Shown piece by piece: positions 33,149 through 44,200 of a stretch of 64,000 nucleotides of DNA. Under the pieces are notes generated by a model. It was not told the origin of the DNA and searched no databases. It saw nothing but the letters and a program-made list of their open reading frames with translations. The stretch's first letter is position 1. Each line of letters starts with the position of its first letter. Position numbers and translations under genes: made by a program. The DNA is from Channallabes apus (taxonomy: Eukaryota > Chordata > Actinopteri > Siluriformes > Clariidae), in assembly GCA_030522415.1 (NCBI GenBank), contig CM060107.1, positions 46,397,807-46,461,806 of the forward strand. Reading direction: 5' to 3'.

Positions 33149-33284
33149 TCATTCATTCATTCATTCATTCATTTTCTATACCGCTTAATCCTGTGTTCAG
33201 GGTCGCGGGGGGCCTGGAGCCTATCCCAGGAGACTTTGGGCACTAGGCGGGGTACACCCTGGACAGGGTGCCAATCCATCGCTG
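33149..33284 (-). mobile_element. tRNA-derived SINE (family A), strongly 5'-truncated
   Basis: Only the 3' 136 bases are present, flanked by the perfect duplication GCATGCATATAT (33137-33148 and 33285-33296). Confidence 0.9.
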
Positions 33285-33287
33285 GCA

Positions 33288-33333
<46 letters not shown>

Positions 33334-33334
<1 letters not shown>

Positions 33335-33713
33335 CTATCAAATATTATATTAGAACATAAATTCATAGGTTTTTTATTATTATAGTAAACTCTAGGCACG
33401 AGACAGCCCTCAAGACCATTAATTCAAATTCTTGTATAATGTTTATTTTGTAACACATTTATTTTTCAGGTGTTCGTCATGAATATGCAAATAAATATTT
33501 ATATATATAATAAAAAAATTTATAATGAAAAATTGGACAAAACTAATTTTATTATAAAATAAACAATATAAAAGTATACATGTTTTTGAAAAAAATATTC
33601 ATATTTCTATTATTCCATATACAACATATTTATTTTCATATTTCTTATTTTATTGTCTCATGTAATTTGTAAACCATATGCGCATATTATGTTCTAATAT
33701 AATATTTGATAGC
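33334..33713. repeat. 27-bp perfect inverted repeat enclosing 326 bases
   Basis: 'gctatcaaatattatattag' and seven more bases at 33334-33360 are exactly inverted at 33687-33713. This could be the ends of a small MITE, or the stem of a large hairpin. The interior is AT-rich and not coding. Confidence 0.85.
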
Positions 33714-33752
33714 GATTATGTGTGTGGTGGGGGGGGGATCCATGGCAGGGAA

Positions 33753-34038
33753 GCATTTCAGTGCATAACACGTGGGGGGGAGGGGGTCATTTCAGTGCAT
33801 AACACGTGGGGGGGAGGGGGTCATTTCAGTGCATAACACGTGGGGGGGAGGGGGTCATTTCAGTGCATAACACGTGGGGGGGAGGGGGTCATTTCAGTGC
33901 ATAACACGTGGGGGGGAGGGGGGCATTTCAGTGCATAACACGTGGGGGGGAGGGGGGCATTTCAGTGCATAACACGTGGGGGGGAGGGGGGCATTTCAGT
34001 GCATAACACGTGGGGGGGCATTTCAGCGCATAACAGGT
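33753..34038 (+). repeat. 34-bp minisatellite, about eight copies
   Basis: Unit: 'catttcagtgcataacacgt' followed by G7-A-G5 and a variable T/G. Eight units carry the palindrome CACGTG (first at 33769, then every 34 bases). The last is degenerate (CAGGTG). Copies are nearly identical, so the array is young or homogenised. Confidence 0.95.
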
Positions 34039-34419
34039 GTTACAAAAACAATTGAGCTTGTTCTTTTGTCATTTCGTCAACCAATCAAAGGGCTTGTGAT
34101 CAGTGTTTCTACTGTCGATGCATATCGCCTTTTAAACCAACGCACGAACACGTAATAATCCTAGACAACTCAATCCGGCCATACTAATCAACAACAACAG
34201 GTGTGCTCGAAGAACCAACTTAGCCAGATCGTAATTAGCACGATGATCTCATCTTAGATGTGTCAATTCATCCCGGATGTTTCAAGCGACGTACGAAGAA
34301 TACCCCCCGGGAAGGTACCTGTATTTTTGTTTGTGTTTTTTTTTTTTGCAGGTAATCTAGCTACTAAATATAAATATTATTTTGGCCTGGGTCCATCCTG
34401 AATCTGATCTTCCTCCTGT

Positions 34420-34451
<32 letters not shown>

Positions 34452-34561
34452 CAAACCTAATTTTTTTTCATCAGTTAATGATTGGATCTAGTTCTTTCTG
34501 CCATATGCCACCATTTCCATACAGTTTAAAATAGAACCCTGAACCAGTCTTTTGCTGTATG

Positions 34562-34717
34562 ACCCTAGACTGGGACGTAACACCATATTTAAGTGACCAC
34601 TTTGAATTTCAAGCACAATAAAGACAACAGCTTTATTATGCAAAGGTGTTCCTTCAGTTAAAAACAACTAGTTTGAGATTTATATCTGCTCATCTTTTTT
34701 GAACTACGCTAGAATGC
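34562..34717 (+). mobile_element. Interior fragment of a hAT MITE
   Basis: Matches the interior of the element at 30605-31117 ('ccctagactgggacgtaaca' through 'gaactacgctagaatgcc') but lacks terminal repeats. It may be a remnant of the longer element begun at 32269. Confidence 0.75.
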
Positions 34718-35159
34718 CCCGGGTCAAGGTTGTCACAATCCTAGAGGCAGGAGAAGACAAATATGGCTACTACGAGAAATCTTGGGAAATGTTGGTGTGA
34801 CAAATGCTGTATTTACCTTCAGGTCATTGAAAGCACACAAAGCGAGACAGCTTCCACAAGATTCTGAGTAAAGTCAGTCAGTCTCAAAGAACTTGACAGA
34901 GTTAAATTCTGCAAAGCAAAATCCCATGCCAGCTACATAAAGTTAACGGACGTGTAAATGACATCAGATGGGCTGGATGCTGAATAACTTTTTCCTTCTA
35001 CAGCAAAGTCACATTAGACAGAAAAATGTCCTTGGGACACAGACAGCTCAAAGCTTTCTAAGTGTGTGGTAATGGACTTCAGTTGCATAATGAGCAGAAG
35101 ATAATAATGTAATGTAATTATAATAAATGATATAATATATATATATATTATAGTATTTG

Positions 35160-35267
35160 TCATAATTGAGATGATTATGCCATACAGCTCATGAAAACCC
35201 CCAAATCCACATTCTCAGAAAATTTTAATATTGTGAAAAGGTTCAATAATTTTCACCTGTATATATA

Positions 35268-35268
<1 letters not shown>
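35160..35268 (-). mobile_element. Tc1 terminal-repeat fragment (family of 61357-62731)
   Basis: 'catacagctcatgaaaaccc' and the following 60 bases match the terminal inverted repeat of the Tc1 element at 61357 (61509-61567), with about 15 differences. An isolated, older fragment. Confidence 0.7.
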
Positions 35269-35332
<64 letters not shown>

Positions 35333-35335
<3 letters not shown>

Positions 35336-36951
35336 TGGTGTGAAAAACTATTTGCCCCTTCCTGATTTCTTATTCTTTTGCATGTTTGTCACACTTAAAT
35401 GTTTCTGCTCATCAAAAACCGTTAACTATTAGTCAAAGGTAACATAATTGAACACAAAATGCAGTTTTTAAATGAAGGTTTACGTTATTAAGGGAGAAAA
35501 AAACCCTCAAATCTACATGGCGCTGTGTGAAAAAGTGATTGCCCCCCTTGTTAAAAAATAACTTAACTGTGGTTTATCACACCTGAGTTCAATTTCTGTA
35601 GTCACCCCCAGGCCTGATTACTGCCACACCTGTTTCAATCAAGAAATCACTTAAATAGGAGCTACCTGACACAGAGAAGTAGACCAAAAGCACCTCAAAA
35701 GCTAGACATCATGCCAAGATCCAAAGAAATTCAGGAACAAATGAGAACAAAAGTAATTGAGATCTATCAGTCTGGTAAAGGTTATAAAGCCATTTCTAAA
35801 GCTTTGGGACTCCAGCGAACCACAGTGAGAGCCATTATCCACAAATGGCAAAAACATGGAACAGTGGTGAACCTTCCCAGGAGTGGCCGGCCGACCAAAA
35901 TTACCCCAAGAGTGCAGAGACGACTCATCCGAGAGGCCGCAAAAGACCCCAGGACAACATCTAAAGAACTGCAGGCCTCACTTGCCTCAATTAAGGTCAG
36001 TGTTCACGACTCCACCATAAGAAAGAGACTGGGCAAAAACGGCCTGCATGGCAGATTTCCAAGGTGCAAACCACTTTTAAGCAAAAAGAACATTAAGGCT
36101 CGTCTCAATTTTGCTAAAAAACATCTCAATGATTGCCAAGACTTTTGGGAAAATACCTTGTGGACCGACGAGACAAAAGTTGAACTTTTTGGAAGGTGCG
36201 TGTCCCGTTACATCTGGCGTAAAAGTAACACAGCATTTCAGAAAAAGAACATCATACCAACAGTAAAATATGGTGGTGGTAGTGTGATGGTCTGGGGTTG
36301 TTTTGCTGCTTCAGGACCTGGAAGGCTTGCTGTGATAGATGGAACCATGAATTCTACTGTCTACCAAAAAATCCTGAAGGAGAATGTCCGGCCATCTGTT
36401 CGTCAACTCAAGCTGAAGCGATCTTGGGGGCTGCAGCAGGACAATGACCCAAAACACACCAGCAAATCCACCTCTGAATGGCTGAAGAAAAACAAAATGA
36501 AGACTTTGGAGTGGCCTAGTCAAAGTCCTGACCTGAATCCTATTGAGATGTTGTGGCATGACCTTAAAAAGGCGGTTCATGCTAGAAAACCCTCAAATAA
36601 AGCTGAATTACAACAATTCTGCAAAGATGAGTGGGCCAAAATTCCTCCAGAGCGCTGTAAAAGACTCGTTGCAAGTTATCGCAAACGCTTGATTGCAGTT
36701 ATTGCTGCTAAGGGTGGCCCAACCAGTTATTAGGTTCAGGGGGCAATTACTTTTTCACACAGGGCCATGTAGGTTTGGATTTTTTTTCTCCCTAAATAAT
36801 AAAACCCCTCATTTAAAAACTGCATTTTGTGTTCAATTGTGTTATCTTTGACTACTAGTTAAATGTGTTTGATGATCAGAAACATTTTGTGTGACAAACA
36901 TGCAAAAGAATAAGAAATCAGGAGGGGGGCAAATAGTTTTTCACACCACTG
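35333..36951 (+). mobile_element. Complete Tc1-like transposon with IR/DR ends
   Basis: The element starts CAGTGGTGTGAAAAACTATT after TA (35331-35332), and its exact inverse ends at 36951 before TA. The outer motif is repeated inside each end ('tgtgtgaaaaagtgattgcc' at about 35524, inverse at about 36740-36765). This gives long inverted repeats of about 220 bases with direct repeats, the IR/DR layout of active fish Tc1 elements. It is inserted at an (AT)n tract. The length of 1619 is typical. Confidence 0.95.
35711..36733 (+). CDS. Tc1-like transposase, intact 340-residue ORF
   Basis: Cut-and-paste transposase that acts in the nucleus on its own terminal repeats. The 340 codons are unbroken from ATG (context 'catcatgc') to TAG. 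The N-terminal part has two helix-turn-helix segments of paired type (about 1-110) with the GRPTK hook at 59-63. The catalytic domain has D153 (in 'LWTDE'), D244 (in 'LQQDNDPKHT') and E279 (in 'SPDLNPIE'), a DD34E triad with the same spacing and numbering as reconstructed fish Tc1 transposases. A Gly-rich box 'GGGSVMVWGC' lies at 188-197, and it ends 'AAKGGPTSY'. No stop, frameshift or missing catalytic residue is visible, so this copy could be functional. Confidence 0.95.
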   Translation: MPRSKEIQEQMRTKVIEIYQSGKGYKAISKALGLQRTTVRAIIHKWQKHGTVVNLPRSGRPTKITPRVQRRLIREAAKDPRTTSKELQASLASIKVSVHDSTIRKRLGKNGLHGRFPRCKPLLSKKNIKARLNFAKKHLNDCQDFWENTLWTDETKVELFGRCVSRYIWRKSNTAFQKKNIIPTVKYGGGSVMVWGCFAASGPGRLAVIDGTMNSTVYQKILKENVRPSVRQLKLKRSWGLQQDNDPKHTSKSTSEWLKKNKMKTLEWPSQSPDLNPIEMLWHDLKKAVHARKPSNKAELQQFCKDEWAKIPPERCKRLVASYRKRLIAVIAAKGGPTSY

Positions 36952-36953
36952 TA

Positions 36954-38076
36954 GCTTATTTGAATAACCATAATAAAGGACGAACAAAAATAAAGATTCA
37001 GGATTCAAATAATTCTTACACTTATACAGTATAATTTCATTGTACTGAAACAAAAAACACCTAAAAAAGCCAGCAGCTTTAATAAAAGTACATTTGAATA
37101 ACATATGCGTCATCACTTCATGGTGTCTGAAATGTAACAATGTTCCAGTGATTTTCTTCATAATAGCTTGTTATAAATGTTTTGGTATGAAAACATGAAA
37201 TACACCAAGTGTTTAAAGAAACCTTTATGCACCTTCGTCCAGTCACAGACTCTTTGGTCCATCCAGGGCATGTGCAAGGCACTGAAATGAAGTTCTTTAG
37301 CCAAAAAAAAGAAAAACATCTATTTTAGCATTTCTATCTTTATCTATCTTAGCATTTCTATCTATGCACAACGTAATAAAATTTAGCTAATTAAAATCTT
37401 GGACACAGAAACATATGTGCGACTGTCTTGATTTTAGACGTGTTAGCTCCAGTTAGACCGCTCGCGTATGCTACTGTGGAACTGAGTTGTGAACTCATCT
37501 GATTGCCTGTGACCTCGCAGCTATGAAATATACTTAAAAATGGTTTAGAAAATCAACTTATAAGCTTCTTATACCTTCCTTCGTCTTAAAGTACTGTACC
37601 TAGCTTGTAAAAGCTGTGATTAAAAGAAATAAAAAAATAAAAATAAAAAAACGGAGCAGCATATCATGATACCACGTCTTTTTGTCTTAGTTACAAACCT
37701 TGTCTAGTCTAATCCAATGTTTCACGCCGCCCCCTCAGACTACAGTTATCTCACCATCTTTTAAGTTAAGTTTGGTCTTAACCCAATGCAAGGAAGAGCC
37801 ACGCCCTACAGCATTGGCCACCCTTTTCTTTTAGTGGAAAATAAAGAACTATGGACCACTAAAAACGAAAGCAGTTCTCATATCCACCATGACACTTCAG
37901 AACCTGAGGTCAAAACATTAAACAAAACAAAAGACGTCTGTCACGGTAATTTAAACAATTCACCACAGTTGACTCACTTAGTCTTCCTGAACAAATCTAT
38001 TGCTATAAAATCTCCCAAAAAGATGGAGCTGTCCGGAGCTGAAGGCAATATCCTGATGACTTCAGTCTCTTTCGAC
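36954..38076. other. Intergenic, includes presumed slc22a16 3' UTR
   Basis: AT-rich DNA between the Tc1 element and the slc22a16 stop codon. The 3' UTR must start leftward of 38077, but its end cannot be placed. The open frame at 37786-38295 (+) is an antisense shadow of the last exon. Confidence 0.5.
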
Positions 38077-38253
38077 TCAGGCTTTGCTGTCAGCCAGGTT
38101 CATTTGTATCTCATTGTTTGTTGTTGTTTTCTTGCTGGACTTTGTACCCAGAGCTTCTGCCTGCTCCAAGGTGGAGGTGAGCGGCTCCCCCAGTGTCTCA
38201 GGCAGGAAGAAGGTCAAAACCCCAACAATGAAAGACAGGATACCAACGATGAG
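38077..38253 (-). CDS. slc22a16: slc22a16 exon 9 (TM12, C-terminus)
   Basis: The acceptor (minus) is 'ttatgtag', in phase 0. It encodes 'LIVGILSFIVGVLTFFLPET' (TM12 and the conserved LPET), then 'LGEPLTSTLEQAEAL' and a hydrophilic tail ending 'MNLADSKA' at TGA (38079-38077). Confidence 0.93.
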   Translation of the reverse strand, partial: LIVGILSFIVGVLTFFLPETLGEPLTSTLEQAEALGTKSSKKTTTNNEIQMNLADSKA

Positions 38254-41200
38254 CTACATAACCGAGATAAACACAAATATAAAATTTTAAACTGAAGTGA
38301 TTAATCATGGATACATATCAATCCTATATCATGTTCGGGATACATTATCGCAATTTGTTGTGTTAAAAATAACTGATGATGGGTTATTTTTAGGTGGAAT
38401 GCAGCTGATATTTTTCTGTAATCAGTATCAAGTCAGGCTTATACTCACCTGAGGAAGATAGATCCAGATATCCGCAAGGTAAACGCAGAAGGGAGCCACG
38501 ACACTTCCAATCCGACATGACATGCTACCACTTCCTACCGCAAGTGACCTGCGGACACACCAAGTATTCCTTTATATTTCACACGTAATATAGCACTTTA
38601 CTCTACCGTACGTGCCATTCAAAATGCATGGATATCAAAAAGCACATGGATACTTGATTGGGTAAAAGAACTTTTTTTTGGGGTAAAAAAATCAAGGGTA
38701 TTAATTAAAAAGAATAGAAAAGAGAAATAGAAAAGAGAGCATTAGTGAGGTAAGAATTGGAGTTCACTAGCAACACTTATACAGTATGGAATACACTGAT
38801 CAACTCCTAATAAATTACTTCTGTTAGAACATTAAATTTACACAGTAACAGCCATGAGTTCAAACTTACAGAGTCTGAGTCATGACTAGAGTTCATAACT
38901 GCAGTGTCGAACCCTAGCTTGATAATAAAGATTGAGTCCAAAGACACTAGGCTCTTGATTACGAGTTGAGTTGAATATGAGTCATCTCATACTGTAGCGC
39001 AGGGTTCTTTAACTTACAAGGTTCAGTGGGTGTGTTTAGGTCTTAGTTCATTGTTTATTCATGCTTTGGTCAAGTCTAAAGCTTGTTTACATTGGAATCC
39101 CAGTTAAGCAAGCTGTGCCCACTGTCTATATTCCTAGAAGTTGAGTTCCAGGTTTAAAGTCGACTCTAAAAAGTGTTTCTTAAAGGCTGGTTTGAGTCCA
39201 GATTCTGAGCTGAGTACTAAAACCCTAGCTCAAGATTCTATGTTGAGTCCCAAGTCTCAGCTGTGTCCAGTGTCCTTAGTTCTTACAGTAGTTTAAGTTA
39301 AATTTCTGTCTCTAGATTCTGTTAAATTTCAAGTCACTGGCTCCAAAAACAGGGGCTGCGTTCACACTAGGCACTATTGATTCACACTTGCATATTTACA
39401 CTCTCCAATGCAGCAGGTGGCAGTATGCACTTAATCAGTTTGTGAGCCACCATCAAATACAGTTGGAAGAAGAGAACAAGACGATCAAGCGTATTCTGGC
39501 CTGGGCCTGAGACTGTAGTATGAAAGCATCCAACATTGACCAAAGTGCCAGTAATCTAGTACTTTTTCCCTCAAGGTGGGAATACGCATTACTTAATAGA
39601 GCCAATCAACCCAGTGTTTTACAATGTACAGTCAGTGTGCAGAAGAAACAGAAAAAAAGTGTGACACACAGCACGGCTCACTCCAAGAAAAGGAAAATAG
39701 ACTATGGAAACCGGACCTTCAACAATGAATGGACATTATTCAGAGTAATAGCATTAGCAGAGTAATAGCACAGTTTTGCCTAAAATATTGCAATGCATAC
39801 AACATTATGGCTGACAAATTGGAGTTCAAAAGAGAACAAACTGTTGGTCTTTGCGATGTATCAAGAGCCACGGTATCCAGGGTAATGTCAACATACCACC
39901 AGTTTTTCCACCAAAACTGTTCGTCGGGAGCTCCACAGGGTCAATGTACATGGCCAGGCTGCTATAGCCAATGCCAAACGTCGGTTTCAATGGTGCCAGC
40001 AGAGAAAATCTTGGGCTGTGGACAATGTGAAACATGTATTGTTCTCCTTCACTGTCTTTCCCACATCTGGGAGAGTTACGATGTGGAGAAGCTCCAAAGA
40101 CTGTTGCATGCCCTGAGTAAAGCATGGGGGTGGATCAGTGATGGTTTGGGCTGCAATATTTTGGCATTCCCTAGGCCCAATACTTGTGCTAGATGGGCGC
40201 GTCACTGCCAAGGACTACCAAACCATTCTGGAGGACCATGTGCACCCAGTGCTTCAAACATTGTATCCTGAAGGCGGTGCCGTGTATCAGGATGATGATG
40301 CACCAATACACACAGCGAGACTGGTGACAGAGTGGTTTGATGAACATGAAAGTGAAGTTGAACATCTCCCATGGCCTGCACAAAGTCACCACATCTAAAT
40401 ATTATTGAGCCACTTTGGGGTGTTTTGGAGGAGCGAGTCAGGAAACGTTTTCCTCCACCAGCTTCACATAGTGACCTGACCACTATTCTGGAAGAAGAAT
40501 GGCTCAAAATCCCTCTGGCCACCGTGCAGGACTTGGATCTGTCATTCCCCAGACAAATTGATGCAGTATTGGCCGCAAAAGGAGGCCCTACACCATACTA
40601 ATGAATTATTGTGGTCTAAAACCAGGCATACATTTATTTCCTTAGAGAAGTTTAAAAGTTTCTCATCTGTTACGAAAACGGTGTCACGGTGATAATAAAG
40701 AGCAGTGATGTGAAGCTCCAATATGAGACAAAATCATGGATTGTTTGAGCAAACATATCCACAGCAGTCCTGGGTCAGTGCATATAAAATACCCGAACTG
40801 AGAACCCGGTGCGACAGAGCAACCAAAGTCCTTTCACATTCATTTACAGTCCAGTATCGTACAAATTAAGATTCACTAAATAATTCAGAAAAAATAATAA
40901 AGATTGTTTGTATTCTACACAATGGTTTATATCACCAGCAAACAATACAGAGTGCAGCATTTGTCGTACCACTTCACCTGCAAATCCGCATGGGACTCTG
41001 TATCTCTGTAGCGCTGATGTATACTTAAGACATGCTGTCAATCAAAAAAGGGGTTCCGCCCTTTAAACAGCTCCTACAATCATCATGCAGCAGCCCAGCG
41101 TCCTGGCCCGCCCACTGCTCCATTCACTCCCAGAGAAGCTGAGCTTCCCTGGAAGTGACGATTTTGGTGCATTTATCCAATTACCGTCCAGTTTTTCTGC

Positions 41201-44200
41201 AATGAAAAAAGCTCCTTTGTGCTCCGCAATAGAGCTCCAGTGAAGCTGGGCTTCAGGAAGGTTTAACGCACTGTGCGGCACAGAAATGTATGACAAGAAA
41301 ATCGCGTCAAACAATCTACAATACTGTAAATACCTGATTCTGAACGAGCTACTGTAGTCATGAAGTTGAACGTGTTATAGCGCACTTTTATTAAAACCAA
41401 TATAAATACGACAGTGCATACAGTATATGAACATTTATTTTCTGACATAGTAGAGGAAGCAAAGCTTCCCTTGTAGTCTTAGAGCAGCCGCCACTGGTTA
41501 AACGTAGTTACGGAAACTGGAATAGTAGTTACGGGAACAGCTAATTTTTTTAAATATAGATTTACAATGACTGCATACAGTATACTGTATAGAGAGCTGA
41601 ATCCTAACACAAAAGTCAGGCCTTGGCTTGAAGAAAGTTTTATTGATGGAACCTTTTGAAATTTTTATTCAGGTCCAGAGCTCTAGAGTCTGAGTTCAGT
41701 CCAGGGCACCAAGTTCTAAAGTCAACTAGAATAAATGAGGCAGATTATACAACTACATACTCTAATACTTTAACTTCAGGAGTGAAAATCTGAACACTTG
41801 GGATTTTGTTGTGAAAACACATGGAAATTAATTTGCCTTCTGAAATTTCTGAGCTTTGAGGTAATTAGTATTCACTCAGCATCTTCTCAACCCAGATCTG
41901 TCAATGCACAAACAGACTCCTAATTGTGAGTTTTACCCCCTCAAGCTTGGCATTGCACATGTGGATCTGCTTGGGCATAGATACAGAAATGTGTCATAGG
42001 GGCTGACTGGAATAGTTAGTAATGAGTATTTGAAATAAAGATGGATATTTTTTTACATAATATTTTTTTTTACAAAAAAAGGTTACAAAAAATGCTTTGG
42101 AACTTTGTGGCCTTTTACCTGTTACATGTGACTACATTTTTATTTTTCACCATGTCATGATGAGGGCGGCTCTAAGAGAACTAAAACAACTGTTAGAAAT
42201 GTGGCGATCTATTAGTTTCATGTTAAACTACATTTCTTTAGCAAACACAGTGATGTGTCCATTCAGCCATAAACGCATCCTTATGAGCAAAATCCACTTG
42301 CCGTTAGTAACCGGGATTGCGAGAACAATTTCAGCCAATGTGGCTACTGAACACTAGAGGCTTTCTCAGAGCTGTGCCAAATTAAACCTATACAGTAGCT
42401 CCTGCCATAGAACTGAATGGAGACACAAAGTAAAAAGTTGATTAGCTAAATAACCAATTGGATTTCAGCTGGTGTATTGTTAGTGGGAGTATTCTTTCAT
42501 CGACCTGTCACTACTCCCACACCAGAAACGTCCAGTTTATTTAGCGTTTATTTAGAGTCTTAGCCGCGTTACGTACCTTGATGTTACAATCGTTATGTGG
42601 GAGTTTTTGTAGTTAACCAGGTTTGATGGAAGACCTTATGACATGCGAGAATGGAAATGTAGATTCTTTTTAGATTTATTAAACTTTAAATTCTTTGTTT
42701 GCGTTGTGGGTGTCTTCTGAATTTGATTTTTTTGTTTGTTTGTTTGTTTGAACTGTATATTCTCTGAACTATAATCAGCCTATGAATACAGGCTATAGGC
42801 TTACTGTATACCCTATGAAAGTTCAATAGTGGTGCCTTTTTTCTATGCTGCCTTTTTTTTTTTTTTTTTTTGCTCACAGTTTTTTGGAACTTACTGAAAG
42901 CCCAAGTCTAAAAGCCACGGCTCGCTATTGCTCTACACATATTTACTCACCTGATGATTGTTGGGTACAGCTCACATGTGTACAAGTAAATGAGGCCAAA
43001 CGCTATGGCAATGGCAAACTTCCCTGTCATACTCAGAACAACAGCTAAAACCTCAAAGTCCTGCAGCAAAATATAAGAAATAATAAGAAAAGAATTAATG
43101 AATTTGAACATACATGTTTTGTGCAAAATATTAAAAAAAAAAAACACTCCTCATTGCCATTGATCCTGGTCAAAGTCGTTCATGACGTCGAACAAACATC
43201 AATGAAGGAACGATTCCTATTTCTTACACAAAATTAAATTCTAGCATTTTTTCAGAATATCGGAATTTCAATCCTAATATTACAAATACGAGTCTAAACG
43301 AGAGTGGAAGAAAGAAAGAATGAGAGAGAGAGAGAACGAGAGAGAGAGAGAGAACGAGAGAGAGAGAGAGAGAGAAAGAGAGTGTGAGAGAGAGAGGGAG
43401 AGGTTATTTCAGTGCACAGCTGTTGTGCAGACTTGCTGAAAGATGGCCTTAAAGGCAAGCACTAAACAGTTATAGCCAAAGTATTAATCCTAAAGTTCTG
43501 AATATTCAGGTTGATAACGATGACTGTGAATAGAGACGTGTCACACTACAGTATACTGCACAGTCTAGTCAGTATCTACTCAGCAGTGCTATATGACACT
43601 CCATTACACTACACCATGTATTAACGATTTAAAACACCACCGTCCCCACCGCCTTATATACAAATCTGCTACCTTACACCCACTCACGCCTTACAGGTCT
43701 ATTTTTAAGTGAGACCAGGCAGCAGACCAACTCAGACAGCAGGCCACCGTTTATATAGCATTTCAGGCACCGGGCAAAATGTGTTTATAGAAAATTGAAT
43801 AATAATTCAAATACATAATATAATTCAAAGTCATTTTTATGATATGAAAGGTGAAATTTATATCAAAAATCTTTTAATATAATTATTTAAAGTTTTAACA
43901 GATTTGTAAATATTCTTAGAATGTTTTAATACAATATTTTTACATAAGGCATTTATGAAGATACAATACATAGTCAGTGCCTGTAACAGTCATCACATTT
44001 CCCCTGAGTGGGCTAAACAGACATAATCGAATCATCCGTGATAATCCAGGAATCAGGGTTTATTCTGCTTCCAGAAAATGACTGGAATTGGAAATGATGC
44101 TAAAAATTGTGTGTTCTTTGAATTTAATAAGAAGCACAAACTTGAATATAGAAGCCTTTATAATTGTTAGGTATTATACTATAGTGTTTATGCACTTATG

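Larger units (their letters stand above)
32823..34310. mobile_element. Unclassified non-autonomous DNA element with 24-bp inverted ends
   Basis: The left end 'gtgttcttcgtacgtcgct' after a G-run (32823-32850) is inverted at the right as 'agcgacgtacgaagaatac' before a C-run (about 34284-34308). No transposase frame lies between. The interior holds a SINE, a 27-bp inverted repeat and a 34-bp minisatellite. The G/C runs blur any target duplication. It may be PIF/Harbinger- or ISL2EU-related, but this is a guess. Confidence 0.6.

Noticed and set aside
33753..34038. CRISPR-like regular repeat array
   Set aside because: Units are directly contiguous with no unique spacers, and the genome is eukaryotic. 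It is a minisatellite.
36311..36580. Antisense open frame inside the Tc1 transposase
   Set aside because: Shadow of the real transposase frame.
37786..38295. 169-codon + strand frame
   Set aside because: Runs antisense to slc22a16 exon 9; no recognisable domain.
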